Below the pieces are notes generated by a model that saw only the letters and a list, made by a program, of their open reading frames with translations, did no database searches and was not told the origin of the DNA. From the NCBI GenBank assembly GCA_002118135.1, contig BDIU01000064.1, positions 1 through 64,000 on the forward strand: DNA of 64,000 nt, written 5' to 3'. The DNA comes from Trebouxia sp. TZW2008. Lineage: Eukaryota; Chlorophyta; Trebouxiophyceae; Trebouxiales; Trebouxiaceae. The stretch's first letter is position 1; every line of letters begins with the position of its first letter. The position numbers were made by a program, and so were the translations under genes. Shown here piece by piece: positions 33,223 through 45,125 of this stretch.

Positions 33223-33359
33223 GCTGGCACAAAGACGCCAATTGCCAAAAAACACAAACGCGGATGGAGCGGAGCAACCTCAGTCGGGGGAGCAAACTTG
33301 GTGTATTTGTAGTGTGAAGAAGAAGTCGAGAGATGCCAATGCAGGCATTGTGCTGAACC

Positions 33360-33397
33360 ATGCGACGCTGTCAGCTTTTTGGCTGACAGCGTCGCAT
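33360..33397. repeat. Perfect 16-bp hairpin between the 100-aa gene and the NEK start
   Basis: ATGCGACGCTGTCAGC (33360-33375) and its exact reverse complement (33382-33397) flank the 6-nt loop TTTTTG. It is 140 bp upstream of the NEK start codon and about 60 bp past the stop of the preceding same-strand gene. It could be an end-of-transcript structure, a 5' leader structure, or the footprint of a mobile element. Confidence 0.92.
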
Positions 33398-33455
33398 CGA
33401 TCTGATTGCTGCGCAGCACAACATCAGAGCTACATCATGCCTCAGGGTATCGTGC

Positions 33456-33809
33456 TCAGCAATGCCAGACAGGAGATAGCGCATGTTGCAGCTTTTGTTC
33501 CCGCATCAGCAGCATCAACCTGACCAGTGCAGAAATAACGCCATGCATGTGCACCATCATGGTCTCACACAACTTGTGTGAGGCATTCAACATGCAGCTG
33601 CACAGCTTGCTCTGAAGCTGCTCAGTGAGTACGCTGCAAGGTATGAAGCTGTGTAGCCATCACATGATGCTGGCCGCAACTTGCCGTAATATATGCTGAC
33701 TATGCTTGAACACCATGTCTTGCATTACGGTCCAACTGCTACTTATGCACTGTCGCACTGTCTGCACTGCAGTCATGCCGACACTGCAGGTTGCCGCATA
33801 GGTGCCCAT
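33456..33809 (-). CDS. Small helical protein, 100 residues, two exons joined by a GC-AG intron
   Basis: Exon 1 (33809-33685) starts MGTYAATCSVGMTAVQTVRQ and continues with MQDMVFKHSQHILR. Exon 2 (33633-33456) reads VLTEQLQSKLCSCMLNASHK, then MMVHMHGVISALVRLMLLMR, and ends HALSPVWHC. The donor is GCAAGT and the acceptor TTGCAG; the two exons total exactly 101 codons including the stop. The protein is predicted to be nearly all amphipathic helix without a signal peptide. It might be a small scaffold or complex subunit, but no family was recognised. It precedes the NEK gene tail-to-head with about 230 bp between. A further 5' exon is possible, because the frame is open upstream of 33809 without another ATG. 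Confidence 0.5.
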
Positions 33810-34641
33810 TAGTTGAAGCTGGCATCGGCAAGGGATGCTGGCATTGCCTGATGACAGCAGCAACAACAGGGGGTCGCTCTGGCTCTCACCATGCACCCTG
33901 ATCACAAAGTTGTTCGGCAGTTCTGTCTTGTTGCACCTGACAATATAGCTTTGATGTTGTGTTTACTCCTAAGACGTTGGATCAGGTGTGCATGCACATT
34001 GGAACTTGCTGATTGTCAGATGCACCCACAGCAACAAATTCGCTGTTCCTGCTCTGTGCAAAACATCAAAGAGGAAAAGGGCTTCCCTTCTGACTGCAGT
34101 AACTTGCGGTCACTGTTATTTGCTGTTGTCGTACCCGGTAAAAATCTGTATTTCACTGTTGAACAGCTCACTGCAGCTTGTTCGCCTTCAGCTCGATTGA
34201 TTTCACCGGCTGTCTTACAGATCAGATCTGCCTCCCTAGTGACTGTCGTCTGTGCCGTGCCGGAGGTGCAGCCTGGAAGTGGTGTGCTGATATCGGCTTG
34301 TCGTACTACAAGTGGCGATGGCAGTGCGCAGTCAGCTGCTCTGACATTTGCGCGGATGCACTGCCAATCGGGTGCAGGCAACGGCAGCCAATGGCAGGTT
34401 CACTGGCAAACATTCAAAGCCATGCAGCACCGTTAGTCATGTTTTCGGGTCACATGACGGACTGACAAGCACTCCTGCACGGGCGGCAGTGCTCTCACTG
34501 CAATGTCGCGCACGTCCGCTGGGCTGAGCGTACGTCAGATCAGCATTGGAAGGATGGCAGCATCGCTCAGACCTCCTGATGCTGGCATGCGCGATGCGTA
34601 CTTGCGTTTCGTGGTCGCTGCTGACTAGCGTTTAAAGGCTA
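33810..34641. promoter_or_regulatory. Divergent region upstream of the O-GlcNAc transferase gene
   Basis: About 830 bp between the minus-strand small gene and the OGT start. A minus-strand open frame at 34016-34381 exists but lacks ATG and family resemblance, so I treat the stretch as promoter sequence with the possibility of an extra upstream exon of the small gene. Confidence 0.35.
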
Positions 34642-37600
34642 ATGGCCAACGCAACCGGCTTGCATCCCCACGCGCTTCTGTCACCCTTCATGCAGCAGAG
34701 TCAGGACTCTGGTGCAAACCAACAGGTAAGTCGGCAGGGTCCTTTTGCTGCATATAGGCGCAGTGCAACAGGCTCCCACGGCAGCACTGATTTGAACTCC
34801 TGCAGACACAGTACGACGCATGGCGGAGCGCAGAGGAGGCATCAAGGCTGCACAACGGCAGGCACATTACCAATAGCAATGCTGCCTACGATCCCGGCAA
34901 CCAGACAGGCACGCCATGGCTCAACTGTACTCAGACCTTGTCGATGTCAAGGCTTGTAGAGTGTCTTTGCAGAAATTGCAGCCTTTCTCTTGTGCCATTG
35001 GCTTGATTGCTTTGCTTCCCTCCCAGCAACTCATCTTCGTTGTCCACAGGTTATGCAAGCAGCCCTGCCCCTCTTACAGCTTCCAGAGGCAATGCAGTCT
35101 CAACAGCTCACGCCTATCAGCCTCACTACTCTGCAGCATCAAACTTTGCTTTTCCTCAAGCGATGCCTCAGACAATGCAAGCAGCTGCACCAATCAGCAA
35201 CGCTGAGTATGAGTCCCTGAGAAATCAAGCTCATGAGGCATACAGAGCAGGAGACTTTCACAGAGCTTTGCAGCTGTGTCAAACGGTACAGACGCCTTTC
35301 CAAATGTGCCAAATTGAACAGATGGCACTGCAATGCATGGCAGCAGCTCAGTGGCCTTGATGTCACAGTCTGTGGCAGGAGCTACAATATAAGCAATGCC
35401 AATAGAGTGTCAGATTGTGCACAGTGCACCAACATGCATCATGCAGAGCATGTTGCTGTCTACAGTGATCCTGTCCTGCATTTGCCGCCATCATCTGCAC
35501 ATGTTGCACCTTTTGCATCCTGTCAGTTGCCAGACAGCTCGAAAAGGCATATTTGTAGCACATGCTGCTGATGCTGCAGGTGTACCTTGTCAATGCGAAC
35601 AAGACTGATGTTTTGCTGCTCATTGGGGCTATATACTATCAGCTTGGCAATTATGAGCAGTGCATAGCTTTTAATGACAGATGCATCTTGCTGGACCCTC
35701 ACATGGCTGAGGCCCATGCCAATTTGGCGAATGCCCTGCAACAGCTTGGCAATTTTGACATGGCTGTCATCTACTATCAGGTGAGTCATCACAGCTTGAG
35801 CTTGAGGCGTTAGATGCTTTCATGCTCTTGTACATGGTGAACATCTTGTCTCACTATACAAGGAGCTGCCATGAGAACCTGCTCCACAATTGAATGCTCT
35901 CATTGCACACAGCACTGCACTTAGCAAAAGGCTGCAGCATGCAAACATCTGGAAGGAGTCGTCATAGGCAACTACCTCAGATTGTTGCTGCGATGAACAT
36001 GCTTCTGCATGTTGAAATCAACATGAGCAAGTATTCCATGTTGTTGCTGCCCTGACCATGCTGTTGACTGCTGCTGCCCTGAGCACGTTGTTGATTGAGT
36101 CTGTTTTCGCTGCGCTGAACATGGCATTGAATGTACTGTTGGTTTAATCTGCAGTCAGCATTGCGGCTCAAGCCTAGCTTCACAGATGCGTACAATAACA
36201 TGGCCAGTGCGCTGGTTCAGAAAGGGCTCATACCTCAGGCTGTGGAATGCTACAATGCAGCTTTGCAGATTAACCCAAACCTGGTATGTATTTTCGCACC
36301 CTGTTCAAGCATCCAGTGCATTCTGTGTGAGAGCCTTACCTTATGCTGCTCGCACACACTGCATGTATTGTACTGCTGCAGAGGATTGAGACTGTATGCT
36401 GCACAGAATGCAACCACTTGCTTATGCAGCCAGCGCTGTCGTCAAGTGGCACCCGCAACTGCAGTCCTGCTTTGTAAACAGTAGCTTTTGGCATGTACCT
36501 GGCTTGCTAGCTTGCTCAGCACAGCACTCTTTTTGCAGATTGCTCATGAGCTGACGAATGTGTTCCCTACAGCAAATGTTTCAACTGTCCTTGTACTGAA
36601 ATCCTTCAGGGTGCGATTGATGACACAGCCAAGCGCTCGTTCTTCTTGTTGCTGAACAGATGCCGTGTTTGATTGCAAGCATGCAGTGCGCATGTCATAG
36701 TGTCATCCAAGCTGCTCTTCCTACTAGAGTCGCGGTAGAGTGCATCTAGCCACAGGCGGGTGACGATGGACAGCCTGAGCTTGAGCAAGCACACATGCTC
36801 ACAATCATGTGCTGAGCAGGTTGACGTCCAGAACAAGCTGGTTCCATTTATGCGATGCACTTGCCTTCCTTGTGTATCAGTCATCATCATTTCAGCAGTT
36901 GTCACAAACTGTATGATTGGCAGGTTGATGTGCACAACAATCTGGGGGATTTGTGGCGGGCGCAAGGCCAAGTCGGGCGGCAAGCAGCACAGCAGTGCTA
37001 CAGCGAAGCTCTCAGGATTGACAACAGCTATGCGCCTGCCTGGCGAGGGCTGGGTGACATGTTCAGGGAGAACAATGAGCATCAGCAGGCTGTCACTTGC
37101 TACCAGGTAGTCAGCAGTAGACAATGCCATCAACAGTGCTGCGTTTCACCAGCATGTTGTCCCCTGCTGCCAGATGCTGCACAGTGTTCAGTGTTAATGG
37201 AAGTCTTCAATTTCAACTTGCTGCATGTCGCACACTAATCAAGGTCATGGTCATTTGACATCGGGCAGATAAGTTTGATACCCTGTTTGTGGCTATGGGC
37301 CATGGACAGGCTGGCAGCAAGTTTCCAGACCAATGATTATAATGTTTGACGCACGTATTACCTGAAGCATAGCCCTGTTGACACCTATCAACAATGAGGT
37401 CTGGGTGGAACATCAGCAATCCTTGCATACTTGAGTGCTACAAGTTGACTGCATTCTGCAGTCATAGACAAACAGGTCCTGCAGCTGTGTTGCAATCTGC
37501 AGTCATAGTCCAAAACATTTTTGCTGCAGGTGTGTTGCAGTTTGCAGTCATAGATGAGCGTACATATGCTGCAGGAAAGTGTTTGGCATAAGGCTAGCTT

Positions 37601-40600
37601 TGCAGATGCATATCTACTTCACTCAGCAATTTAAGTAAGAGGATGTGTGTTGCAGGAAGCTGTGCGGCATAGGACTAGCTATGCAGATGCATACACTGGC
37701 ATGGGAGTCAGTCTGAAGGAGCTGAAAAGGAAAGAAGAAGCTGAGCAGTGCTTTGCCCAGGTTGTGCGTTTGCGGCCAGGCTGCGCTCTGTCTTTGGGCA
37801 ACTTGGCAGGTGCGCACTTTCACAGCCACAGGCATTGCACAGACATCCTTGCCTGCATACCACTCATGACTCATTGTCAGGCCCTCGGGGCTCCTCGCAA
37901 AGTACACTCTGCATGTCACGGTTTGCCAATCACACCCTGTGGCTAGTACAGCTGCTGTGTTCAAGTCAAGTGAGCTGGTCACATTAACTGCTTTGTTGAA
38001 GTATATGGCCTGATGGCTTAGGTAATACATATTATATTGTGTGTGAGGTTTGCACAGAGGTGCTCAATCTCTGAGTTCAGCTGTCTGGCAAGTGTCTCCT
38101 TTGCACTCACACTTTCTGCTCGTGTGAGCATGATCGTGCGTGGGTGGTTCTGTACAGTATCTGAGCTATATGTCTGGTGCATATGAGGGTCGTATTAAGG
38201 CAAGAGCTTTCAAATTTCAGCTGAGTTGCCGACAGTGTTATCAAAAAGAGGTGATGCAACACCACAACCAATCACAATCAAAAATCTAGGTCTCCAGCAC
38301 CCGATCCAGAGGCCACAGACTGTGTGCATGGCCTGTTAACAAGCTGCTGACTGTGCTTCATGCCCTGCTTGTGACTGGCTGAAGGGGTGTACTATGAGCA
38401 AGGCAAGCTGAATGAGGCCATTCAGTCCTACCAAGAGGCCATTTCCAGGGAGCCAAACTTTCCTGAGGCCTACAACAACTTGGGAAATGCGCTCAGGGAG
38501 GCCAGCAGGCCTGACGAGGCCATTGCATGCTACACAATGTGCATCCAGCTGCAGTTCGCCCGCCCTCAGAATGCTCAGATGGCAAGGGCCATGCAGGCCA
38601 ACCCCCAGATGGCTGCCATGCAGCAAGCGCAGCGCCTGGGGGTTGCCTATAACAATCTTGGCGGGATCCTCAAGATGCAAGGCCGAGCGGCGGAGGCCAT
38701 TGCCTGCTATGAGCATGTCGCACTGCTGCAGCCGGATTCTCCTGAGGCGCATGCCAACCTCGCGTCTGCCTACAAGGACGCGGCGCGGCAGGACACGGCC
38801 ATCGCGTCGTACCGGCGAGCGCTGCAGCTGCGGCCGGACTTCCCTGAGGCCTTCGCAAATCTGGTCCACAGCTTGCAGTGCATCTGCGAATGGCAGGACA
38901 GGCAAAACTTGTTTGTCCGGCTGGAGGCCGAAGTGCGGCGGGAGCTGGCAGCGGACAGGCTACCGCCTGTGCAGCCCTTCCATGCCATGGCGTATCCATT
39001 CTCTGCTGAGCTGGCGCTCAAGATCAGTGCTAAGTATGCCGAGTACTGTGCGGTGACAGCTGCTAGGATGGCTGTGCCTAAGCTGCCACATCCCCCTGCT
39101 CACAAGCTACAGGTGATTTGCTGCTGTGCGTTGCATGGGCCTAGCTGGAGCGGATTGCTTTGGCTGGCCCAGCATGATATGAGAATCACCATGTGCTCCA
39201 GTGATTGTTTGCAGAAGTGGGAGTGTGTATCAAGATACCCCTTGTTCATGTACAAAATTCTGTAGATGTGCGTCTGTGCCTTGCTGATCACCGACATTGC
39301 TGTGTATTGCGTCTGCATCTGTCTTGTGCTGTGTCTGTGCTGCCTGGCTTGTGTGCCTGGCATGCAAAATCTGCCGGACCACTTTGGAGCTGCAGGTTGC
39401 ACATAGTGTACTCACAACTTCAGCTTAGCACTTCAACTTGGCTGCAGGTTCTTGACAGCCTTGTCCTGTGAGTTGTATCATTTCTGCTGCAGTTCTGTGT
39501 CAGAACTTCCTGCAGCAGTGTGTATGCAGTACAGAATTCACCTCTTTCAGGTTGCCATATTTGTGCATCTTTGCTGTGCTCACAGCAGCTCATTGGCCTG
39601 CAGGCTGGGCAGCGGTTGCGCATAGGATATGTCAGCGGTGACTTTGGCAATCATCCCTTGTCACATCTGATGGCATCAGTCTTTGGTGGACATGATCGAT
39701 CTCGCCTAGAGGTCTTCTGTTATGCACTCAGCCCTTCAGGTAACTTTGTCACAGAAACAGCTTAAGTCAGTGCCGCAAAGCTCAGGAAAACTTCTGGTGG
39801 CTGGTGCTCTGGTCTTGTATCATGCTGTTGCAGCAGTCTTCCAGCCCACAACAGCTATCAGCAAGTGCCGCCATTGCTTCTCACCAAGCACATCATACTC
39901 ACCCAAATCAGCCTTGCAAAGTTACACAACACAGTCACGCTGTCTGCTGCTGCAATGATGATAATCATCTTGACGAGAACTGCCTTAAGCCACACATGCC
40001 TGGTGCCTGTGCTGAACTGTGAAATCTATCATTGTTATCATCTTGGCTTGATGCAGATGGGTCAGAATGGCGACAGCGGATCGAGCAGGAAGCAGAACAC
40101 TTCTTGGATGTGTCAGCATGGTCTGTGGGTGACATTGCTGGCAAGATCAGCTCTGATGAGATCCAGATTGCCATCAATCTGAATGGCTACACAAAGGGCG
40201 CCCGCAATGAGATCTTCGCCCTGCTGCCTGCGCCTGTGCAAACGTCTTACATGGGCTTCCCTGCAACCACTGGTAATTTCTCAGGAATGCTGTTTGTATT
40301 GACTGCCATCTGCATGGTTGCAAATGCTCAGGGAACTGCTTGTATTGATCATGGCTACCCCAAGGGTGCCCGCAAGGAGATCTTTGCCCTGCTGCTTGCG
40401 GCTGTGCAGACATCCTACATGGGCTTCCCTGCCACCACTGGTTATCTCTCAGGACTGCTGTTCACATTGGCTGCCATCTGCATGGTTGCAAATGCTCATG
40501 GCACTATTTGTATTGATCACGACTACACCAAGGGTGCCCGCAAAGAGATCTTTGCCCTGCTGCCTGCGCCTGTGCAGACGTCCTACATGGGCTTCCCTGC

Positions 40601-43600
40601 CACCACTGGCGAGCCTTCAGGGATGCCTTTGCAATTGCCATGCGCCCTTTTCACCGAGAATGCAATCAAAGTGTATGTTAAGAAAGAGAGGGTTGGTTAT
40701 GTGTCAAGGCTGTAGACAGCTGCAGCACAGAGCAGTGCACATGACATGAACAGCAGCTGATGCAAGTGCTTCTGACAACACAATCAAGCACATATGTTCT
40801 ACAGCAGCATCGCTGGATATGATGCGTCTTGCAACCAGTATGCATATCTTGACTCTGAAGCTTATTGTGCATGGTTTGTGTTATCTCACCATGGTGTGCA
40901 GGTGCTCAGTTCTTGCCATACCTGATCACAGACCGGGTTGTGGCGCCTGAAAACTGCCAGCACTGCTACAGCGAGAATCTGGCCTACATGCCCAACTGCT
41001 ACTTTGTAAATGACTACAAAGCAGCACACCAAGACGTCTTGGATGAGGCTAACCTGCCCACACGGTGAGACTTGTATTGTGTCAGTCAGTATGTACCATC
41101 TGACCCTTGTGAGCACTTGGAGCGAGTGGACGCAGAATGCAGCTGAGCGTGTATCTTATGAAAATTTATGAATCATAAGGTACACACTCAGGACGTGCTG
41201 CATTTTGCATGCATTCACTGCAACTGAGCCACATAGCGATGAGGGATCAGCTTTGCCTCATGTGATGCTCCAATCTTTGCAGTACTGTCTGGCAAAAGCA
41301 GTGCTTTGTTCATGCCTGGCTCAAAGACTGCCACCAGGACTGCGACACCGCACTCAGCGCGTAAATTTCAGTTTCAGCAAGACAGTTGTTTGCTGCATCG
41401 TATTGCCTGTTGTCCACTAGTCACTGACCAGAGTAGTAACAGCCGAGCCGTCCTGAACCTTGACAGACCTGCCATCTTGTGTTGATTCTGAATGCTTGCA
41501 AAAAGCAGCAGTATCACATCTGCCATGCACAAAGGGTCAAGTTTGTTTGGAAAGGCCCACCTTCTCGTGCTGCGCCTGACTGGTGTCACTAGAGTGGCCC
41601 TGTCTCAGTTGCCATGCACCACAAGCAGGGTATGCAAAGGGCTGCCTGTTGTTAATGCAGGACTGAGAATGGCCTGCCAGAGAACCGAATAGTATATGCC
41701 TGCTCCAATCAGCTGTACAAGTATGACCCAGAGACCTTCAACTCCTGGTGGGTTTTGCTTCTTTGCTTTCCGCAATCAGTATGTCAAGCATGCTGTATGG
41801 GCATAAAAGACCCCTGCAGGCTTTTTCTGCTTGCTTGATCAGCATCCAAGCTTTGCTGGCGTTTTTAACAATTCAGTCCTAAACGCTCTTGAGCACGTTT
41901 GAGGTGCATCCATGTCTGGAGGATGACCCTGCCACTGTTTCAACAGATAAGTTTGTACATTTTGTGTAGGACAGACTTTTCAGCTCAGACTATCAATGAG
42001 CATTAAGAGCATACTCTGTCCCTGTACCTCAAATGTGCAGGTGCAATTTCTTGCAGCATGTGCTAGACAGCGTGCTGCTGCTGCTTGACTGCTGCTGTAA
42101 TCTGTCATTTGTGCCAGAATACCTGTTTATTCGCAATCATAACCACAATGGCAGCAATATGTTGTCTGACATGTGCAGGTGCAATGTCCTGAAGCGCGTA
42201 CCAGACAGCGTGCTGTGGTCGCTAAGGACCCAGCTGTTTTCTGTGCAAGCTTACTTGCTCCAGCTCTGATCATAAGTAAAAGCGGCAGCACCGTGTGTCC
42301 TCAAACGTGCAGGTGCAATGTCTTGAAGCGTGGACCAGATAGTGTGCTGTAGTTGCTGAGGATCGTAACTGCTGCCGTTTGTGCAAAAAGTACCTTCTTC
42401 AGCTGCAATCACAGATACACTGGCAACGAGCTTTGTCCTTGGCCATGCAGGTACAATGTCCTGAAGCATGAGCCAGACAGCATGCTGCAATTGCAGTTGA
42501 TCCCAACTCCTGTCATTTGCGCCAGGACACCTGCTCCATTTGCCGGCAGCACCACATTGCCTCATATCCCTTATTGCCTCCACCAGCAAACTAGCAGCAC
42601 CACATTGTCTCATATGTGCAGGTGCAATGTCCTGAAGCGCGTACCAGACAGCGTGCTGTGGTTGCTGCGCTTTCCTCCATACGGCGAGCCCATGATCAGG
42701 CAGGAAGCAGCAAACAGGGGAGTGGATCCCAACAGGATCATCTTCACTGATGTAGCCAACAAGCCAGTCCACATCCGGCGAAGCGGCCTTGGAGATGTTT
42801 TCTTGGACACTCCACTTTGTAATGCTCACACAACAGGTCAGACATAATCTGTATCAACAACGCCCCTGAATTCTGCTCATGAGACTGGCAAAAGCAGTTC
42901 CTCAGCTCAGAGAGCATGCCCTTGCTCTATTTCAGCATAGCAGAACATGTCCTGGCCAAAGCGTCGTGGCGATTCTGTTTTGTTCTGACTGCTTTTGAAT
43001 GCTGACTAGAGCTAGTGAACAGGGTCCAGACTTGGGAGTTTTGTGTGCAAGCTGTGATGTACCTGGGGAAAATTGATGCACGGTGACTCTGCCCGTTGAA
43101 AGCAATGCGCCATTCAAGTTCTGTTGTTTTCACGCGTTTCTGAATTTTGTGTAGGCTGTGATGTGCTGTGGGGCGGCTGCCCAATGGTGACCCTGCCTCT
43201 TGAGCGCATGGCATCCCGAGTGGCTGCCAGCCTGTGCTATGCAACTGGCCTGGGCCATGAGATGGTGGTCAACAGCCAGCAGGTTAGCCCATGCCTTACA
43301 TGCTCTGCCACCTACTGCATGAGTCATCACATCCCATACATGCATAAGAGGACTACATTTCACATGCAACTGGGCTTGGCCATGAAATGGTCGTCAACAG
43401 CCAGAAGGTCAGTCCTCTTGCAAGTCTGATTAAGACAAAGCCAGCTATTAACAGGCGTGCGCATTTGCAGTCTACCCTAGAATGAATTCCTTGCCTCTTT
43501 GCATTTTGCATCAGTCGACCTTTTAGCTTTTGTGTAGTCATCACAGCTCATGCATGGGCCACGACAGCCTTTGCAGCCTTGTCAGCTTCATCACAGTGTG

Positions 43601-44223
43601 TTATGCAAGTGGGCTGGACCACGCGATGGTGCTCAACAGCCAGCAGGTCAGCTCATGCCTTCACATTTTGCAAAGTTCTAGCAAACTAAGCACAATTCTA
43701 GCAAACTCGTGCGCTGAGCAAGCTATTGCATGTGTCAACACACGCAATGCAGCCTTCCAAGCACTGCATGCTTCATGTGATGTTACTGCCGGTTGGGCTG
43801 AAGTATGCAGGCTTGATGTTGAGTCTGACACCTTTTTTGGAATCACATCAAGCCTGCATACTTAAGCACAAAGTTAGCAATATCCTCATCATTCGTTATG
43901 CAATTTTGGCTCATGAGTTGGAACATGTCATCATAGTGTTGCAATATACAAGCGACACGCAGACTTTGCCTTCTATTAGGTTTTGCTCCAAAGCAGGAGA
44001 TATGATGTTGGAGTTGCTGTTACAGGAGTATGAGGACAAAGCAGTTGAGCTTGGTTTGAATCACAGCAAACGTCTTGGCTTGCGGCAGCGCTTGAAGGAT
44101 GTAAGGCTATCTTGTCCGTTATTTGACACCACGCAGTGGGTCAAAGACCTGGAGAAGATTTACTTCAAGATGTGGGACATCCATTGCGAAGGACAAGGTC
44201 CCCGCACATTTGATGTTGTCTAG
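34642..44223 (+). CDS. OGT/SEC-like: O-GlcNAc transferase (GT41, SECRET AGENT-like) with TPR superhelix, multi-exon
   Basis: Transfers GlcNAc (possibly another sugar) from a nucleotide sugar to Ser/Thr of nuclear and cytosolic proteins. A Ser/Gln/Pro-rich N-terminus (from [15 protein letters not shown], exon ending 34725) leads into TPRs such as [20 protein letters not shown] (35.6 kb), [20 protein letters not shown] (36.2 kb), [12 protein letters not shown] (36.9 kb) and several in the large exon at about 38385-39110 ([22 protein letters not shown]-type). The GT41 core has [19 protein letters not shown] (39.6 kb), [20 protein letters not shown] and [10 protein letters not shown] (40.2 kb), [13 protein letters not shown] (40.9 kb), [16 protein letters not shown] (41.7 kb), [16 protein letters not shown] (42.6 kb), [15 protein letters not shown] and [20 protein letters not shown] (43.2 kb), then the terminal helices to the stop at 44223. 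Segments TTG.PMVT and RVPxSVLWLL are GT41 hallmarks. Four exon edges are tandemly duplicated. Confidence 0.93.
37563..37690 (+). repeat. Two copies of a TPR-exon start in the OGT gene
   Basis: The real exon start near 37657 (GAAGCTGTGCGGCATAGGAC, then AGCTATGCAGATGCATA) is preceded near 37573 by GAAAGTGTTTGGCATAAGGC and AGCTTTGCAGATGCATA. Both have a TGCAG acceptor. The upstream copy has an in-frame stop. Confidence 0.75.
40185..40612 (+). repeat. In-frame 168-bp triplication in the OGT catalytic region
   Basis: Codons Tyr-x-Lys-Gly-Ala-Arg begin at 40188, 40356 and 40524, spaced exactly 168 bp (56 codons). Each copy runs to [10 protein letters not shown] and is followed by a ~94-bp spacer that is also repeated. 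The frame stays open through all three copies to 40712. Donor-like sequences after ACTG are GTAATT, GTTATC and GCGAGC. The known family continues from the copy's GG into AQFLPYL, which is the exon at about 40912. Confidence 0.9.
42040..42662 (+). repeat. Five copies of an exon start ([13 protein letters not shown]) in the OGT gene
   Basis: GTGCAGGTGCAAT(G/T)TCxTGAAGC blocks occur near 42038, 42176, 42307, 42447 and 42616. The last leads into the real exon ([20 protein letters not shown]). Earlier copies degrade after 12-15 codons; one reads [15 protein letters not shown] before diverging, and another has a stop at the Trp codon. Confidence 0.88.
43240..43650 (+). repeat. Three copies of an exon end ([13 protein letters not shown]) in the OGT gene
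   Basis: The real exon ends near 43281 ([17 protein letters not shown], donor GTTAGC). Copies near 43367-43410 (ACTGGGCTTGGCCATGAAAT.. GTCAACAGCCAGAAG-GTCAGT) and 43600-43650 (GTGGGCTGGACCACGCGAT.. CTCAACAGCCAGCAG-GTCAGC) keep donors. Confidence 0.85.
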
Positions 44224-45125
44224 ATCTAGCCTGACAAGATTTTGGCCTTGTTGCTTTTGAAAAGAAAATTCTATGCTGTTAGGCGTCATACCTCTGTGTG
44301 TTGAGGCAGCCGGACATTGTTGCTTTTCATCAGTGAGTTTGCTTTGCGTGAGTTGTCAGTAGTGAGCGTGCTAACTTCTGCAGCTGTTGCCTCTGTTCAA
44401 GATCCCTAAGTTGCTTGAATTTGATAAGGTCTTGAGTCTGCTGAGCTTTTCCAGGTTCTCAGCAGCACTGTTGCATGATGAAGCTGCATTGTATGAAGGT
44501 CTGTGAGTAGCTGGTGTTTGACTGTTGGGTTAGGATGACAGTTCAACGCTGGAAAGGCCTGGACTCTGCCTGTCTGTATAATGATGCAAAGTTGCGTGAA
44601 GTGCTTGAAAGTAGTGTGTAAACCTGAGCTCGCATTTACACCCTTGAACTCAGGATTAGGCAGCAGACGCTTCATCCATTTTGCATAAAGCCGTGTTGCA
44701 TGGCTAGCAAGCAACAAAGCCCATGCATGATGCCAAGCTGGACAGAAAATTAGTCACACAATGCAGCGCTTCATTAGCACAGTGACATGCTTTTTGTACA
44801 GGTAACTTTGGTGCTTGCAGACCCCTTCATCATTCTGTGGTTTGTGCCTCGAAACTGACCATGGTTTGCAACTGCAGTCAAGCGATCAATTTCACTACAA
44901 AGCGCGCTGCCTCGGCAACAGTCCAAATGCTCATGTCGCAAGGCCTTGAAACAGATGACAATCTTTGATCTTTGTGCAAATTGGATCAGCAAGGTACTTG
45001 TATATGCAGGGTTCTCTGAAGGGTGCTGTATAGCCCCTTTGGGGTCCCCCATTCATGCTGGGGTTTAAACTCTGCAGAAACAGCTCAATGCTGTTTTCTG
45101 AAGCGGCATAATGGACTGACGGCCC
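44224..45125. other. Intergenic region between OGT and the plastid-type gene
   Basis: No supported exon. It holds the OGT 3' end (TGTAA near 44614 is a distant candidate signal) and the promoter of the next plus-strand gene. Confidence 0.35.

Noticed and set aside
38336..38905. 189-codon minus-strand frame
   Set aside because: It is antisense to the TPR exon of OGT, which has clear protein homology; the antisense frame has none.
44406..45085. Minus-strand frames between OGT and the next gene
   Set aside because: They lack recognisable domains or consistent splice sites, and the plus-strand exon model starting at 45126 explains the right-hand part.
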